From: Leishmania martiniquensis
Lineage: Eukaryota; Euglenozoa; Kinetoplastea; Trypanosomatida; Trypanosomatidae
Direction of reading: 5' to 3'
Assembly: GCF_017916325.1 (NCBI RefSeq)
Contig: NC_090162.1
Location: forward strand, 367,501 to 427,500
DNA length: 60,000 nucleotides
The first letter of the stretch is position 1. Each line of letters opens with the position of its first letter. Below, in pieces: positions 42,361 to 53,292 of the stretch. The translations under genes and the position numbers were made by a program. A model generated the notes under the pieces. The model saw nothing but the letters and a program-made list of their open reading frames with translations, did no database searches and was not told the DNA's origin.

Positions 42361-42893
42361 CGCTTTAAAGCAGCAGGCGGCCCAGCTCGGGAAGCGCTTT
42401 AACGGCGATTACCAAGTGCATGCCACCACCGCGTATGCCCGGCTGCGGAGCGAGGAGATGCAGAGAGCCTACAGGGAGCTCTGCCCGCACCCACCCGCGC
42501 GCCGCGCTCTTCCTGAAGCTGGCGTGGCACTGCGCCGCACGAGCGGGCGACCTGGGGACACTCCTGAAAAAGGACGTGCACATCTCCGCACTCTCGGAGA
42601 GCTCGCCGACGGCCTCAGTGAGTATCACGATCCGCTATGGAAAGGGTGCGAGGTTCCGCGGGCCCTATGCGATAGGGACGCGATTGCAGCGAGAGGACGC
42701 GGCCCTGCTGCTGAAGCTGGTGAGGAGCCGAGGCCCAACGCAGCGCCTGTTTGCGGACGTGACGAGCCTCCGCGATCAGGTGCGAGCAGCGCTGCGCCGC
42801 GTGAACCCTGCGGCGGCCCTCCCATCCATCCGGAAGGGCGCCGCCCGTTACCTGGCAGCGAGCAGCCGCAAAAAGGAACGAGCTCCTGGCTGA
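42361..42893 (+). pseudogene. Tyrosine recombinase remnant of a TATE/VIPER-like element
   Basis: Decayed coding sequence on the strand opposite to the surrounding genes. One frame gives an N-terminal part up to about 42490; the sequence then continues in another frame with LKLAWHCAARAGDL (the box I arginine region of tyrosine recombinases), then SITIRYGKGARFRGPY (the strand with the catalytic lysine), and PSIRKGAARYLAA near the end, where box II H-x-x-R is degenerate. A stop follows at 42891-42893. Tyrosine recombinases with this pattern occur in DIRS/Ngaro-type elements, including trypanosomatid VIPER and TATE. The frameshift and missing catalytic parts make it non-functional. Confidence 0.68.
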
Positions 42894-43446
42894 CGTGGGC
42901 GCAGGCGGCCTTGGAAACCTACGAGGATGGCACGTACGACGCCATCTGCTTCACGGACGCGTCGGCCGACGGGTGAGGAGCGGTGGTGCGGTACGCGAAC
43001 GGCACCACCGACGCCCTGCAGCAGAGGTGGGCCACGGACTTGCACCCGAAAGGTCGCGTCGGCGAAGGCTCGCCACGCACGCGGGTGCCGGACCCGCTGC
43101 CGAACGACGAATACTTCACCGCCAAGCACTCGGCGCACGCGGAGCCACGGGCCGCGATGCTGTGCCTGCAGTACCTGATGGCGCACGGGCTGGTCGCGAG
43201 AAGGGGCCCGATCATGCGCATGGCGGTGGTCACGGACCACTTTGCGATTGTGCGGGCGCAGCGGAAGCACAACGGCTTCGGCGGCATCGGCAGAGGGTAC
43301 TGCCTGAACCGCCTGTACGCGTACACGACGGCCTCTACTTTACCGAGCGCGTGCAGGTGGTGTTCTTTTACATCGCCGGCCAGGTGAACCCCGCGGATGA
43401 GCTATCACGCAATTTCGCCGATGACGGCGGTACGACACGGGGGTGA
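42894..43446 (+). pseudogene. RNase H domain remnant of the same retroelement, with in-frame TGA
   Basis: The retroviral-type RNase H pattern is readable: CFTDASADG near 42949-42973 (first catalytic Asp), HAEPRA (Glu) near 43138-43155, VVTDHFAIV (Asp) near 43228, and FFYIAGQVNPADELSR (final H/D-type motif) near 43363-43410. Right after DASADG there is a TGA at 42974-42976 where related proteins have Trp before GAVV, so a TGG codon has mutated. A second break, a frameshift near 43320-43345, separates the last motif. No reverse transcriptase sequence lies between recombinase and RNase H. The strand is opposite to the gene cluster. Confidence 0.72.
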
Positions 43447-44706
43447 CGCGGCGCGCGAGCGGTTATTTGCCGGTGTCACAGCGCCGTGAAGGGTGACATG
43501 TCCGTTGCGTGTAGAGTGGATAGACACCACCTCACAGAAAAACAAAAAGAAATCGCTGCTTGATCCTCTCTCTGCCACTCCCTGCTGGAAGGCTTGCTCT
43601 CCAATACGGCATGCGCACACACACTTTCTGCGGTCGGACTGATGGTCCGTCACGCGCCGGGGCGGCCAACTCAGCCGTGACGCCTTTGACGGGTGCGAGT
43701 TGCCTGGCGGGGCCTTGTTACTGCCTTGCAGTGTTGCGCCACCCTCTCCCGAGTGAGATGCGCCCGACGCTGGTGGCAGTGATGCTGGTCACCGGACGAG
43801 TACGAGAGCCGTGGAGAGCGATACAGTAATACGGCGGAAGGCCGACACCCGCGATGGCATTCGACGCTTCGCCACAGAGAGTGAGGAAGTTAGGCGAGAG
43901 GGAGCGCAGTCGCTGAGCACAGACGGCATGGAGTGTCGCACGAGATAGAGATTCGGCGTACGGAGACAGCGAGCCGGAGGGCATGCGTCGAGGTCATGCA
44001 TAGGCCGGATTCAAAATATATAGCTGGTACGCGAGAACCGCCATCGGCCATCGTCTTTTTCTTTTCTGCAAAGATGCTGAACAGTTGTCTTTTCTGCTGA
44101 TTTTTTTTCTTCTTTGCTTCGTCGCCCGCCATGCTGCGGTTGCCGAGCAGTGGTGTCCGCGGGTCCCCACACGGCCGTGTTTGGTGGGGGCGGCGCGGTC
44201 AGGGTGGCACTCAAACGGCCGTCCATAAAATATAAGATGCGACTCAAACAGAACAGCGGGCGAAAAAAAAAGGCAGCGAAAGAATTCCACTTAGCAAAGG
44301 CACAGGGGCGGCGGATTCACTGAGCAGTGCTGTTGTACACTTTCCTTCGTCCCTTTGTGCACGCCTTCAAAGTGCCCTTTGATGAGTCGCCTCAGTGCAT
44401 CACAACTTCTCCGCCTTTTCGGCCTACCGCCGACGGCATCGGTGAGGTGAGATGAGCGACAGATGCTCCTCTTCACAACCTGCCCGTCAGTATGTGGCCA
44501 CCCACGCACCCCCGTCTGCTCCCCGTGGCCGTGCGTATGCCTCCCTGTGTGGTGCTCTGTAAGAGGGCGGGGAGTACACGTGACGCTTCGCGGCACCTTC
44601 TCTTCATGCGCACCTCCAAAGTAAGCACCGAAAATGGCAAGAGTAGTCGGCAGGACCGACTACCCCTTTCATCGGAGGCACACAGACACCCTCGTACACG
44701 CACGCG
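43447..44706 (-). other. Intergenic region, 3' side of the 888-aa gene
   Basis: About 1.26 kb with no supported gene. It contains homopolymer T and A runs near 44100-44115 and 44265-44275. The right part is probably 3' UTR of the gene ending at 44707. Confidence 0.45.
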
Positions 44707-47373
44707 TCATATCGTGTGCACCCTTTGAAGCACATCTTGGATGCCGCGTTGCACCATCAGCCGAAGAATTGGCGCGCCTAGGGTGCACAAGATGTTCAAC
44801 TTCGTCACTGACGTCGACGCCCGAAAGGAGCCCACAGAAACGGTCGTCTTTTGGAAGGCGATATGCGTTCTGCCAGAGGCCATGAGCCACACGTACACCA
44901 AGCCCTTCACACGGACATTAGCAGCCTTGATAGTAGCGGTGCCGCGCGTCACGCCCTCGGTGTACTGCTCTGGTTGCTTGCGACGCAGAGCCCACGCCGC
45001 CTCACGCGAGCTAGACACCGGCATTCCGCGCTGCCATTGCCGCGCCAAGCGCGCTTGGCGGGCGGCGGCCGCCTCGCTTATGTAGGCAAACTGAATCGGC
45101 GCCACCGACAGAAGCTTTAGATCTAGCTTCACCTTCAGTCGTGACCCCCCTTCGCAAAATTCAATGGAGCACTTCTCCTCACGAAAGCTAAGGTCGGTGA
45201 GCTTGATAGGGGAGGTGGAGAGCAGTATCGGACCAAAGAAGGGCACCTCGAGCGGCTCCTCTGTCATGCCTTCCGCCAGCTCTTTGCCACACAGAGCCTT
45301 CCTGACGACGCGCAGCAGTCGCGTTAGAATGAGTGTCACGTTGGCACGCAGTTTGGGGCACTCATTGTAGATGCACTGCACAAGCTCGCAACGCAACTTA
45401 CAGCCGAATACCCGCTCATATGGAGCCAGCATCGTCACAACCGTCTCCCAGCGCTCTTCCTCAGCGTCCAGGAAGGCAGCGGGGTCTAGGCTCGAGCACC
45501 CATCGTGCGCGGCAGGAATGTGAACCGTTCCTGCGTTGAATGGACACTCGCCGCGTCGCTCGCCCACATCCCTCCCAGCTGTATCGCCCTCGTCGGCTGG
45601 TATATCCTGCCAGCTGTCCAGCGCAGCCCCCGCCTGCTGATGCTGCGAGGCGCTGATAGAAAACGTACTTGTCTCCTCGCCGGGGCGTTTGCTGCTAACC
45701 TTTATATGCTGCGGCAACAGCTCACGGGCGTGCAGAGAGGTCTCGCGAAAAATTACGTTGCCGACGGGACTCAGACTCAGCATGCGCTGTCTCACCATTA
45801 CCGATGTTGTGAGAGGGTGCGGCTTGCGTGCCCTCAGCGCCTTGCAGGCCGCATCGCGCATGCTGGACCGCGCCTTCAGTGCACCGGTCGAGGACACAGC
45901 GTCGTCCTCACCCAAGATCCGCTGTGTTCTGTCGGTGGTGCCGCCGCCCGTGCTCACGCTCGCGCCGACCTGTGCGCCCACAAACGCTGCTGGCAAGCAG
46001 CTGCTTGTGCGGCGGTAAGAGCTCGGCGCGGGCAGCCCCTCTGCGCTAAAGCGCTCTTCAGTGCTTCCACTGCCCAGGCCGTTGCGGTCGCCAAGTTGAG
46101 GGATTGGCGTGCCGCACGATTCAAACGGCTCGTGGTCTTCACTCTTTTCGTTGAAGAGCGTATCGATACACTGCGGGGCTGCTAAAGCAGCAGTGTCACT
46201 CGACTGGGCACCAGCGGGGACGCTGACTGCAGGGACGTGGACTTCGCCGACCGCCGTAGACGACGATGTGATGGCAAGATCGAGCGGAGACATGTTCACA
46301 TGCGCCCGAGCCCAATGCGAAGGCGGGGTCTCCACCTGCAGCAGCGGGTCTCTAAAGAACGCTGCTTCGTCAAACACGCGCAGAGCTCCTTCGCGCTCCC
46401 GTCTCGCCTCTGCTGGCTCCACACGGATTGCCTCTGGAGCCCACGCTATAATCGGCGCTGCGCATGGTGGGTCGTTGCTCTGGAGATACACAACACCGGC
46501 AGTGGGATTACCGTCACCGTCGCCGTCGCGTGGACCTGTCAGTCGCTCATCGGCGGCATCACGTAACTGTGCCCAAGAGCCTTTGCAGGGCTTCCCTGCC
46601 GCTTGCGGTGTGGACGCGGCGTTGTCAGCGGCGCGCAGTATGCTGCGCGACCGCCGGTCTGCGAACCCGTTCGAGCCGCTAGGCATGGCGAGCGAGCTGC
46701 TGGGTGCCCACCATCGGCCGTCTCGTTTACGCTCACTGCCGTTATCGCTATCACAATCGATCGTAGTCACGACTGTCTCGTAAGTGGTCGGCTCCTCGCG
46801 TAAAGGTAGATCCTTGAACATCATCTCCCCCAAGTCGGCTGGGGGCAGCAGCGTCGCGCGGTCCCAATCTGATGTGTCCACAATGAAAAGCCCCACCGTC
46901 TCCTCATACTCCTGCAGCTGCGAGAGATTGCCGAAGCCCCCAGCCCGGAAGGCGTTCGCAGCCCGCTCCTGCAGAGACTCCTTCAAGCCCACAAACGCGG
47001 TCGCCCGTTGGGTACTCGGTAGCTTTGCGTTGGTGGAAAGGTCGTGCTGCTCTTTGAGGTAGGGGAAGCCGGCATAGTCGGGGTTCAGCGCCTCGTAGGC
47101 GCGGTTCGCTGCCTCGTCTGCGCCGTCAGCGTTGCCAATGACAGCAAGGAGCTGGTCATGAAGTGCGTAGGGATACAGGGCTTGGAGGTAGAGCAGCTGA
47201 TCGCGCGGCGTCGCCACACTCTCCCTGTGATGCGCCCACCCTTTGCCGGTGTCCTCCGGCGCCGCCTCTGGCCAGATATCTAGGCTGCTTCTGGCAGGTT
47301 GCGTCACGAGAGGCGAGGAGCCCATCGCCACCTCCGTAGTGGTTCCTTGCGGGGATAAGTGAGATCGGCCCAT
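44707..47373 (-). CDS. Conserved-looking hypothetical protein with possible CUE-like N-terminus and lipid-binding-like C-terminus
   Basis: An 888-aa protein that I do not recognise as a whole. Residues 58-97 (LYLQALYPYALHDQLL onward to AYEAL) have the helical pattern of UBA/CUE ubiquitin-binding domains. A long disordered, Ser- and Glu-rich middle follows. From about 630 to the end the sequence is ordered: a conserved cysteine-rich helix (CKLRCELVQCIYNEC), then alternating hydrophobic strands (VPFFGPILLSTSP, LKVKLDLKLLSVAP) and a hydrophobic end. That order recalls SMP/TULIP lipid-transfer domains of membrane contact sites, but this is a guess from pattern. The start at 47373 (MGRSHLS) is preferred over the frame start at 47541, whose extension is low-complexity; a later Met at residue 17 is possible. 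Confidence 0.75.
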   Translation of the reverse strand: MGRSHLSPQGTTTEVAMGSSPLVTQPARSSLDIWPEAAPEDTGKGWAHHRESVATPRDQLLYLQALYPYALHDQLLAVIGNADGADEAANRAYEALNPDYAGFPYLKEQHDLSTNAKLPSTQRATAFVGLKESLQERAANAFRAGGFGNLSQLQEYEETVGLFIVDTSDWDRATLLPPADLGEMMFKDLPLREEPTTYETVVTTIDCDSDNGSERKRDGRWWAPSSSLAMPSGSNGFADRRSRSILRAADNAASTPQAAGKPCKGSWAQLRDAADERLTGPRDGDGDGNPTAGVVYLQSNDPPCAAPIIAWAPEAIRVEPAEARREREGALRVFDEAAFFRDPLLQVETPPSHWARAHVNMSPLDLAITSSSTAVGEVHVPAVSVPAGAQSSDTAALAAPQCIDTLFNEKSEDHEPFESCGTPIPQLGDRNGLGSGSTEERFSAEGLPAPSSYRRTSSCLPAAFVGAQVGASVSTGGGTTDRTQRILGEDDAVSSTGALKARSSMRDAACKALRARKPHPLTTSVMVRQRMLSLSPVGNVIFRETSLHARELLPQHIKVSSKRPGEETSTFSISASQHQQAGAALDSWQDIPADEGDTAGRDVGERRGECPFNAGTVHIPAAHDGCSSLDPAAFLDAEEERWETVVTMLAPYERVFGCKLRCELVQCIYNECPKLRANVTLILTRLLRVVRKALCGKELAEGMTEEPLEVPFFGPILLSTSPIKLTDLSFREEKCSIEFCEGGSRLKVKLDLKLLSVAPIQFAYISEAAAARQARLARQWQRGMPVSSSREAAWALRRKQPEQYTEGVTRGTATIKAANVRVKGLVYVWLMASGRTHIAFQKTTVSVGSFRASTSVTKLNILCTLGAPILRLMVQRGIQDVLQRVHTI

Positions 47374-49005
47374 GACCGCTAAAGAGGGCAGAGGGCGCCC
47401 TGGCGCCGAAGGCGACGCGGATGGAGACAAGAGAAAAAAGGGGGCAGGCGGAAGGCAATGGCTAACGTGATGTGTACGTGTGTGTGCACTCTCTAAGATA
47501 TACGGCCGTGGCACGGGTGTGTTTGTGCGCCCTCTCTGCACTCATGTTCACGGCTTCTCCCGGAGTGGCTGTGGCAAACGAAATGGTGACGTTCGCCGGG
47601 AGGAAAGGAAGCGCAAAAAAAAAAGGGCAAAAAAATTTTTCCCAGCGTTGGAAAAGGCGTATTGGATCTCACAGAAAAATACAGAGAGAGAGAGAGACAG
47701 GAAAGGACGAGAAGACTTGAGCAATGACCGACAAAGTGTGGCCCGCCTGCATGCCAACACGAGGCAGGTGCGAATCAGGCTCGCACGCAGTGCGACACAA
47801 ACCCACACAGACGTGCACACAAACAGACAGACAGACACGTGCGGGCGCTGACTCTCAGTCGTCGCGTAGGAGAGGTATGAGAAAAGAACGGTAAGAAGCG
47901 CAAAGCTCAGCGTTGCCAGAACAAAAAAAAAAGGATGTTGACCCCCCCGTCCTGTGCAATCCTCTATGAGCCAGAGGCGTATGATCTGAAGCAAAGAACA
48001 GGTGCTGCGGAAGTCTAAAATGAAAAAGCAGAAGAGGGCTTCTGAACCGTGCACACCACCAAGACGTAGCGGGCAAGAGACGCGGGCAGTCGAGGGGGTT
48101 GGGGGAGGTTGGAGGAGGAGGGCATAGACACCGGGGGAGAGAGAAGAGAGGGCGTCGTCAGCGTGCGGGCGAAAGGGAGAAGGTAAAGGGGAAGGAGAGT
48201 GAAGACCAACAAGCAGAGCGTCTGAGACAAGGCAAAGGCGCATAGCAGCGGCAGAGGAGATGCGCAGACCCACAGCACCGCTGGGCCATGCCACCGCCGA
48301 GTGCCACGATAGAGACGCCCGGCGGTGAAGAAGCCCGTGAAATGTAGGGACGGACGGGTATGGTCGGGAGAAGGGACAGCGGGGAGGTCCACGCTCTCGT
48401 CGGAAGGGAGCACGCCTACGCGAGTCAGAGCGGTCGCGGTAATGGCGGTGCCTGTGGGCATCGTTTAGCCCTTCTGTTTTCTCTCGTCGTGATGGCGAAA
48501 CGATAAAAAGATGTGCTCCATGGAGCAGCAGCAGCAGCAGCCAATGCCCTCTCTCGCCCGCTTTCCCCATCAACATCTCCGCGCACCCACACCACAAAGG
48601 CCGGAGGACAAAGACGTGGGAGCGAGGATGGAGGGGGGAGAGGAGAGGAGTGGAGGGGAGACCGTGAAAGATGCGGAAACGTGGAGGGCAGCAGGAGCCC
48701 ACACACACACACACGCACACGCAAAGGAAAGGATAGAGGAGCTATGGTGAATGCCCGCATATGTGTCATCGCGGCAGTGAAAAACCTGCCACCCCATTCT
48801 TGTTTCTCTGCTCCCCCCCCGCTCTCTCGATGAGACAGCAAGCGATGCGCGTCCACTCCAACGACCCTGACAAGAGGACAAGATAGGGGCGCCGCTTCTC
48901 ACGCGGCCCTCGAAGCGGACAGGAGGCCGTCCTGCGAAAGTCACAGCGGCGTAGAGCTCGAGAGACGAGGGGCAAAACGGAAGATGGGGGGCTTCGTCGG
49001 CTTCA
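47374..49005 (-). other. Intergenic region between two unknown genes
   Basis: About 1.6 kb with long GA-rich and A-rich plus-strand tracts, so the transcribed strand is pyrimidine-rich. A 390-codon minus-strand frame (47548-48720) is an artefact of these tracts, being mostly Ser, Leu, Pro, Phe and Cys. Confidence 0.55.
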
Positions 49006-52000
49006 CTAAGCAGGGATGCAGGGATCCCTCAAGCAGGACATCAGCTCAGATACAGCCGCATCGAGCTCTCGCGTGAGGCACATGACAAGTAGGCTGTGAA
49101 GACTCTCCTCTGCTCCCGTGCACCGCGCCGTCGAGGGTGCAGCGCCTTCGCTTTGAAGAGATGCTGAGGATAGTGGCCCAAGGTAGAGCTCCTGCTTGCA
49201 CGTTCTGAGGCGCGACCGCACCCAGATGAGCTGTTGCGTGCACGGAGCCGAAAAGAGCCGCGGGTGATACATGGCGATGCATTCGAGGAGGAGGACGTGC
49301 ATCCATGTCAAGACGACAAGTTGCACGCCGCAAAGAAGATGCACCTGCATGCCTCTGGGACCGGCAAGCACAAATGGGTGACAGGGGAGAAGCCGCTGCA
49401 CGTAGACCGCCATGGGAGAAGTCATTGAACTCTCTCCCTCACCGCCCACCGCCGGAGTTGCGCCATGGTCTGCGCCCATTGAGAGGATGGCGTCGCGTAG
49501 AAAACTAAATGGACGCTGCGTGCCTTGTGCTGTAGAGTCGAGCCAGTGCCGCTGGCAGAGGCTCGCCCTCAACTCACTCACCGCCAGCTCCAATGCTGCT
49601 TGGTCTTCCAACGGCTCAGACGGCTCCGCACCCACCAGCCTCTGCTGCCCCGCTGGAATAGCGCCAGACAACGCCGCTTGCAGGCACCACCAGAGACGCT
49701 CCTGTGCTGGTTCACATTTGGCGGGAAGGGGTAGCTGACCGCCGATGTGGCTCGTAAAGAGCTGCAGGCGCCATAAATCTGACAGGACTCCTCGAATCGG
49801 CAGACGGCACTTGCTCATCTGTGATGTCGCCGGACTCGACTCTACGGTGCAGCAATGCGCGCTACGCCAAATCAGCGGCAGGAGCAGCTTCGTTGCCTGG
49901 TTCTGGGCAGCCGTGAGTCCATGTGCGCTGCAAGATGGCTTCGCCGACGGTGATGCGTTGCTGAAGTGGCGGCTGAAGCGGCGCCACGCCACGGCGCCAG
50001 CGATCGCCAGAGCCTCTGCCCCTTTGATGCAGGCAGGCGCCTCTTCGTCGCCACGCGAGCCAGGCTTCGACACCGCGCACCGAGCAAGAACGTCAGCCAG
50101 CCGCCGACAATGCTCCCAAAAGCGAAGACACAGCTCAGCGTAGAGGGCCTCTGCTGCCATAGGAGGCTGAAACGGGGGTAGAGGTCCACAGAGGGAGGAC
50201 GACGCTACACCGCCCTTGAAAGCTGGCACACAGTCTGAAGAAAACGCAGGTGACGGCGCAAAAAGGGATGCGCCGCTCGCGTTAAGCGGCACTGCTGCCC
50301 TTGTCAGTAGCGCGACCATCTCGCACAGCGTCACGAGCACGCCCGTGTCTCGTGCGGAGGGCTGTCCAGGCGGCTCGTCAGCAGATTCGCCGGTGGTGCC
50401 GCCTCGGTTGGGGTCCCCCAACGGCTTGACTGCTAAGAAGGCACCTCCTGCGAGAATCACCGGTGTGTCGTCGCGGTACCATATGCGGTAGAGCGTCGCT
50501 GTCGCGCCAGAGAGGTCAGGCGGCAAGGCACTCACACCATCGTCTCTGCCTCGCAGCGTGTCCAGCGCCAACATGCCAGAACGCCACTGCCACGCGACAA
50601 GAGCCTCGATGCTGCACATAAGCGCGTTTGTGAGTCCTTTGGCACACGTAAAGAGAGAAACCTTCGTCGGAAGCGGCTCGCTGATTGCTGGTATCGGTAG
50701 CGGCTCGGTTAGGTTGGCCCTGGCGAACAGCGTCAGTGCCCCGGGCGCGTGGTACTCAGCGCCAGTCTCACCGTCGCCCTGCATTTCCCATTGCGAGCCG
50801 TCCGCACCCCACTCGCGCTCACGGCTCTCTCGCGGCTCGTGGGAGGCTGCACTGGGGCGCTGGGGCGAGGCAGAAGTGCGCAGACTCACTGCCAGAATCT
50901 GGTATGGCCAACGCGCCGGCAACCTGCACGGGGAGGAGGAATCGGCAGGGATGCAGGTGTTGTTGATCGTACTTGGGTGAAATAACGCGCAAAGGAGCAG
51001 CATCTGCGCAGCTTGCAGCGACATGGAAGTGCCGGAAGCAGAGGCCTTCTCCGACCACCACACACGGCGCCGCCACCGCTCTCGCTGTGTCTCTGCTTCC
51101 GCATGGCAGGGGAGGGTTTGTCTAGGCCTGTCGGTGTCGTGCGCTTGCGCCACCTCCAGCGCAGTGCAAAGGGCATCTGGCAGTGCGGAGTCGCTGATGG
51201 CATCGGCCAAGGAAATCAGAGAAGGCAGCATCTGCGCCTCGCCACTGCGTTCCCGCGCCCTCCGGCGCGGGTCGAGCGAGTCCGCCATGATGACAAGAAG
51301 ATCTGTTTCCAAGACCATGGCGGGGTAAGGCGACCCTCTGGTAGCTGCGCTCCAGTCAGAACCGTGAAGATGTGCCGTGGTTTCTGCAAGCATCCCTTGC
51401 CATATCTGCCGAAAGGGAAACCACCGTGAAGTGAGGTGCGCCAGAGGCAACGTCGCACATATGTGCAGTTGCCGACTTTGGCGAGCGCGTTGCAGCCATG
51501 CATCCAACAGGTGGGCGATGCACCAGTGCAACCGCCACTCGTGCACACCGAGTCCAACACACAGAGGCGCCGCGCTGTTCCCCCTGTCTGCACGGACGAG
51601 GGTGTCCGATCGACACTTCTTTGCCATGGAGCTTTTACATACCACCGCACCTCTACGATTGACCCAAAAGTTGCACCATCGTCTTATCAGCGCGTCCCGC
51701 GCATCACGCTGTGCCGTCAAGAGACACCGCCACATATGCGACGCATCGCCGCTCCGCTGCAGCGCCGCTTCCAGCCAGTGAGCAAACGAGGCACCTGCTG
51801 GGTTAGAAGACGGAGCGTGCAGGTCAAGCAGCAGGGTTAGCAGCTCCCACTCTCCCTCGTGCCCCGCGCCATCGCCAGCTAAAGAGGCAACCCTGTGCAG
51901 GCAAGTGACCAGCCGCTGCACCGCCACGAGCACCTCCGAGACTTGCCTACTACCGGCAGAATCATCGGCGAGACAGTCAGCCGCCGCGCACCCCAACGAG

Positions 52001-53292
52001 CTGGCCACCTCGTCTGCTTTGGCGTGCTCGATATGAAGCAGCTGTAGAAGGGCAATGCACAGCTGAACAGCTTCTCGAGCTGCGCCTTCGCAACGCGCGC
52101 GACTCGCCGCCGCGTTCGCCATGCGGCCTCCTTCCATCGCCGACCTCGGCAGAGCTCCCATCCACCATCGCAGTGCAGGTCCACGCATCTGAGCGCCGAA
52201 CTCTGCCGCCAGTAGGCAAAATAGAGCAGGCGTCAGAAGGCCCACCAGCTCGTTCGCCTCCGCACCTCGCACTTGTGTCAACGGCTGGCTTGCAAGTCGC
52301 CAGACGACACACCGAAGTAGAGCGTACCGCTCCCCTGGAGGCAGCCCCTCCCACACGCAACACCCGACCTGCGCCGCATTCGAAAAATCGCCGCTGCAAC
52401 GCCACGCGTCGTCTTCAGCGTCCTGCTCTCCTGTCACAGGTGATGCTCGTCGACAGCTCCACAGGTCAACCCATTTTGTGCTACGTGCGCGGCCGAGGAT
52501 GTGCTCGGTAAGCGTGTTCTGCACGAGGCGCGCAGCAGAGACGCCCGCAGCGCACGCAACTCGCCGGTGGGCAGCGGCAGCTGGAAAGAGTCGGCTGTAC
52601 ACGTGCAGCAGCTCAGACAGGGAAAAAAAAGCCCACGGAGCCCGGGAAATCATATGTAGCAGCCACGCCGGCGTGTGCGGCGCCGCCACGCGCACGCGCG
52701 CGTTCACATACACCTCGAGGATGAAGAGCAGCTCTAACACCATTTGACGAGCCGAGGCGGGAGAGGTGCTGCTGGCCCCTCCATCCCTCTTTCCATGTTG
52801 TGCCGACGTGGGGTGTGCGCCACCGCCAGAGGTCATGATCGGGGCCAGGGCCCTCTCCGCCGCGGCGAGAAAGGCACGCACCGTTCGCTGGGTATGATGC
52901 ACCTGTACAACACGCACCATACTCGCTACCTTGGCCAGCTGGTCACCCGCAGCGCACCGTAGTGAGCTCCCTGCGTGCACCGGCGAAGTGGGGACCTTTG
53001 CACTGCCGCCGTCCCGCGTGAGGGCCGCGAGAAACAATTTGAGAATGTGGGAAACGAGCATGTAGTGCGCCACACGCAGCCTGGACAGCCCTACAAGGAC
53101 GCGGGTCAGCTGCGTCGCGTCGCAGTGCGGTAAGGCAGGGGTGAGACTCACCAGGAAGGCCGTCGTGGATGGGGACAAATCGTAGTTCAGCTCTCCAAGA
53201 GCAGCGACGGCAACGCTTGCGTCAATGGGGTCGTACATGCGAAGGTGGCGCACCGCTTGATTCGCAAGCTGAAGCAACCTCCATGGGTACAT
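49006..53292 (-). CDS. Large hypothetical protein, possibly mitochondrial helical-repeat protein
   Basis: A 1428-aa protein of unknown function. The N-terminus MYPWRLLQLANQAVRHLRM is basic and amphipathic without acidic residues up to Asp20, compatible with a mitochondrial presequence. Residues ~25-95 (SVAVAALGELNYDLSP onward, with LVGLSRLRV) have the helix-pair rhythm of FASTK/OPR-like or PPR-related RNA-binding repeats. The rest is Leu/Ala-rich helical sequence with long Ser/Gly/Pro insertions, common in trypanosomatid mitochondrial RNA-processing or mitoribosome assembly proteins. I see no C-terminal RAP domain. The frame opens at 53544, but the 84 extra residues look like leader sequence, so I prefer the Met at 53292. 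A role in mitochondrial RNA metabolism is inference only. Confidence 0.72.
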   Translation of the reverse strand: MYPWRLLQLANQAVRHLRMYDPIDASVAVAALGELNYDLSPSTTAFLVSLTPALPHCDATQLTRVLVGLSRLRVAHYMLVSHILKLFLAALTRDGGSAKVPTSPVHAGSSLRCAAGDQLAKVASMVRVVQVHHTQRTVRAFLAAAERALAPIMTSGGGAHPTSAQHGKRDGGASSTSPASARQMVLELLFILEVYVNARVRVAAPHTPAWLLHMISRAPWAFFSLSELLHVYSRLFPAAAAHRRVACAAGVSAARLVQNTLTEHILGRARSTKWVDLWSCRRASPVTGEQDAEDDAWRCSGDFSNAAQVGCCVWEGLPPGERYALLRCVVWRLASQPLTQVRGAEANELVGLLTPALFCLLAAEFGAQMRGPALRWWMGALPRSAMEGGRMANAAASRARCEGAAREAVQLCIALLQLLHIEHAKADEVASSLGCAAADCLADDSAGSRQVSEVLVAVQRLVTCLHRVASLAGDGAGHEGEWELLTLLLDLHAPSSNPAGASFAHWLEAALQRSGDASHMWRCLLTAQRDARDALIRRWCNFWVNRRGAVVCKSSMAKKCRSDTLVRADRGNSAAPLCVGLGVHEWRLHWCIAHLLDAWLQRARQSRQLHICATLPLAHLTSRWFPFRQIWQGMLAETTAHLHGSDWSAATRGSPYPAMVLETDLLVIMADSLDPRRRARERSGEAQMLPSLISLADAISDSALPDALCTALEVAQAHDTDRPRQTLPCHAEAETQRERWRRRVWWSEKASASGTSMSLQAAQMLLLCALFHPSTINNTCIPADSSSPCRLPARWPYQILAVSLRTSASPQRPSAASHEPRESREREWGADGSQWEMQGDGETGAEYHAPGALTLFARANLTEPLPIPAISEPLPTKVSLFTCAKGLTNALMCSIEALVAWQWRSGMLALDTLRGRDDGVSALPPDLSGATATLYRIWYRDDTPVILAGGAFLAVKPLGDPNRGGTTGESADEPPGQPSARDTGVLVTLCEMVALLTRAAVPLNASGASLFAPSPAFSSDCVPAFKGGVASSSLCGPLPPFQPPMAAEALYAELCLRFWEHCRRLADVLARCAVSKPGSRGDEEAPACIKGAEALAIAGAVAWRRFSRHFSNASPSAKPSCSAHGLTAAQNQATKLLLPLIWRSAHCCTVESSPATSQMSKCRLPIRGVLSDLWRLQLFTSHIGGQLPLPAKCEPAQERLWWCLQAALSGAIPAGQQRLVGAEPSEPLEDQAALELAVSELRASLCQRHWLDSTAQGTQRPFSFLRDAILSMGADHGATPAVGGEGESSMTSPMAVYVQRLLPCHPFVLAGPRGMQVHLLCGVQLVVLTWMHVLLLECIAMYHPRLFSAPCTQQLIWVRSRLRTCKQELYLGPLSSASLQSEGAAPSTARCTGAEESLHSLLVMCLTRELDAAVSELMSCLRDPCIPA

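Noticed and set aside
47548..48720. 390-codon minus-strand frame
   Set aside because: Low-complexity translation of GA-rich tracts (CT-rich on the minus strand) between two genes; UTR artefact.
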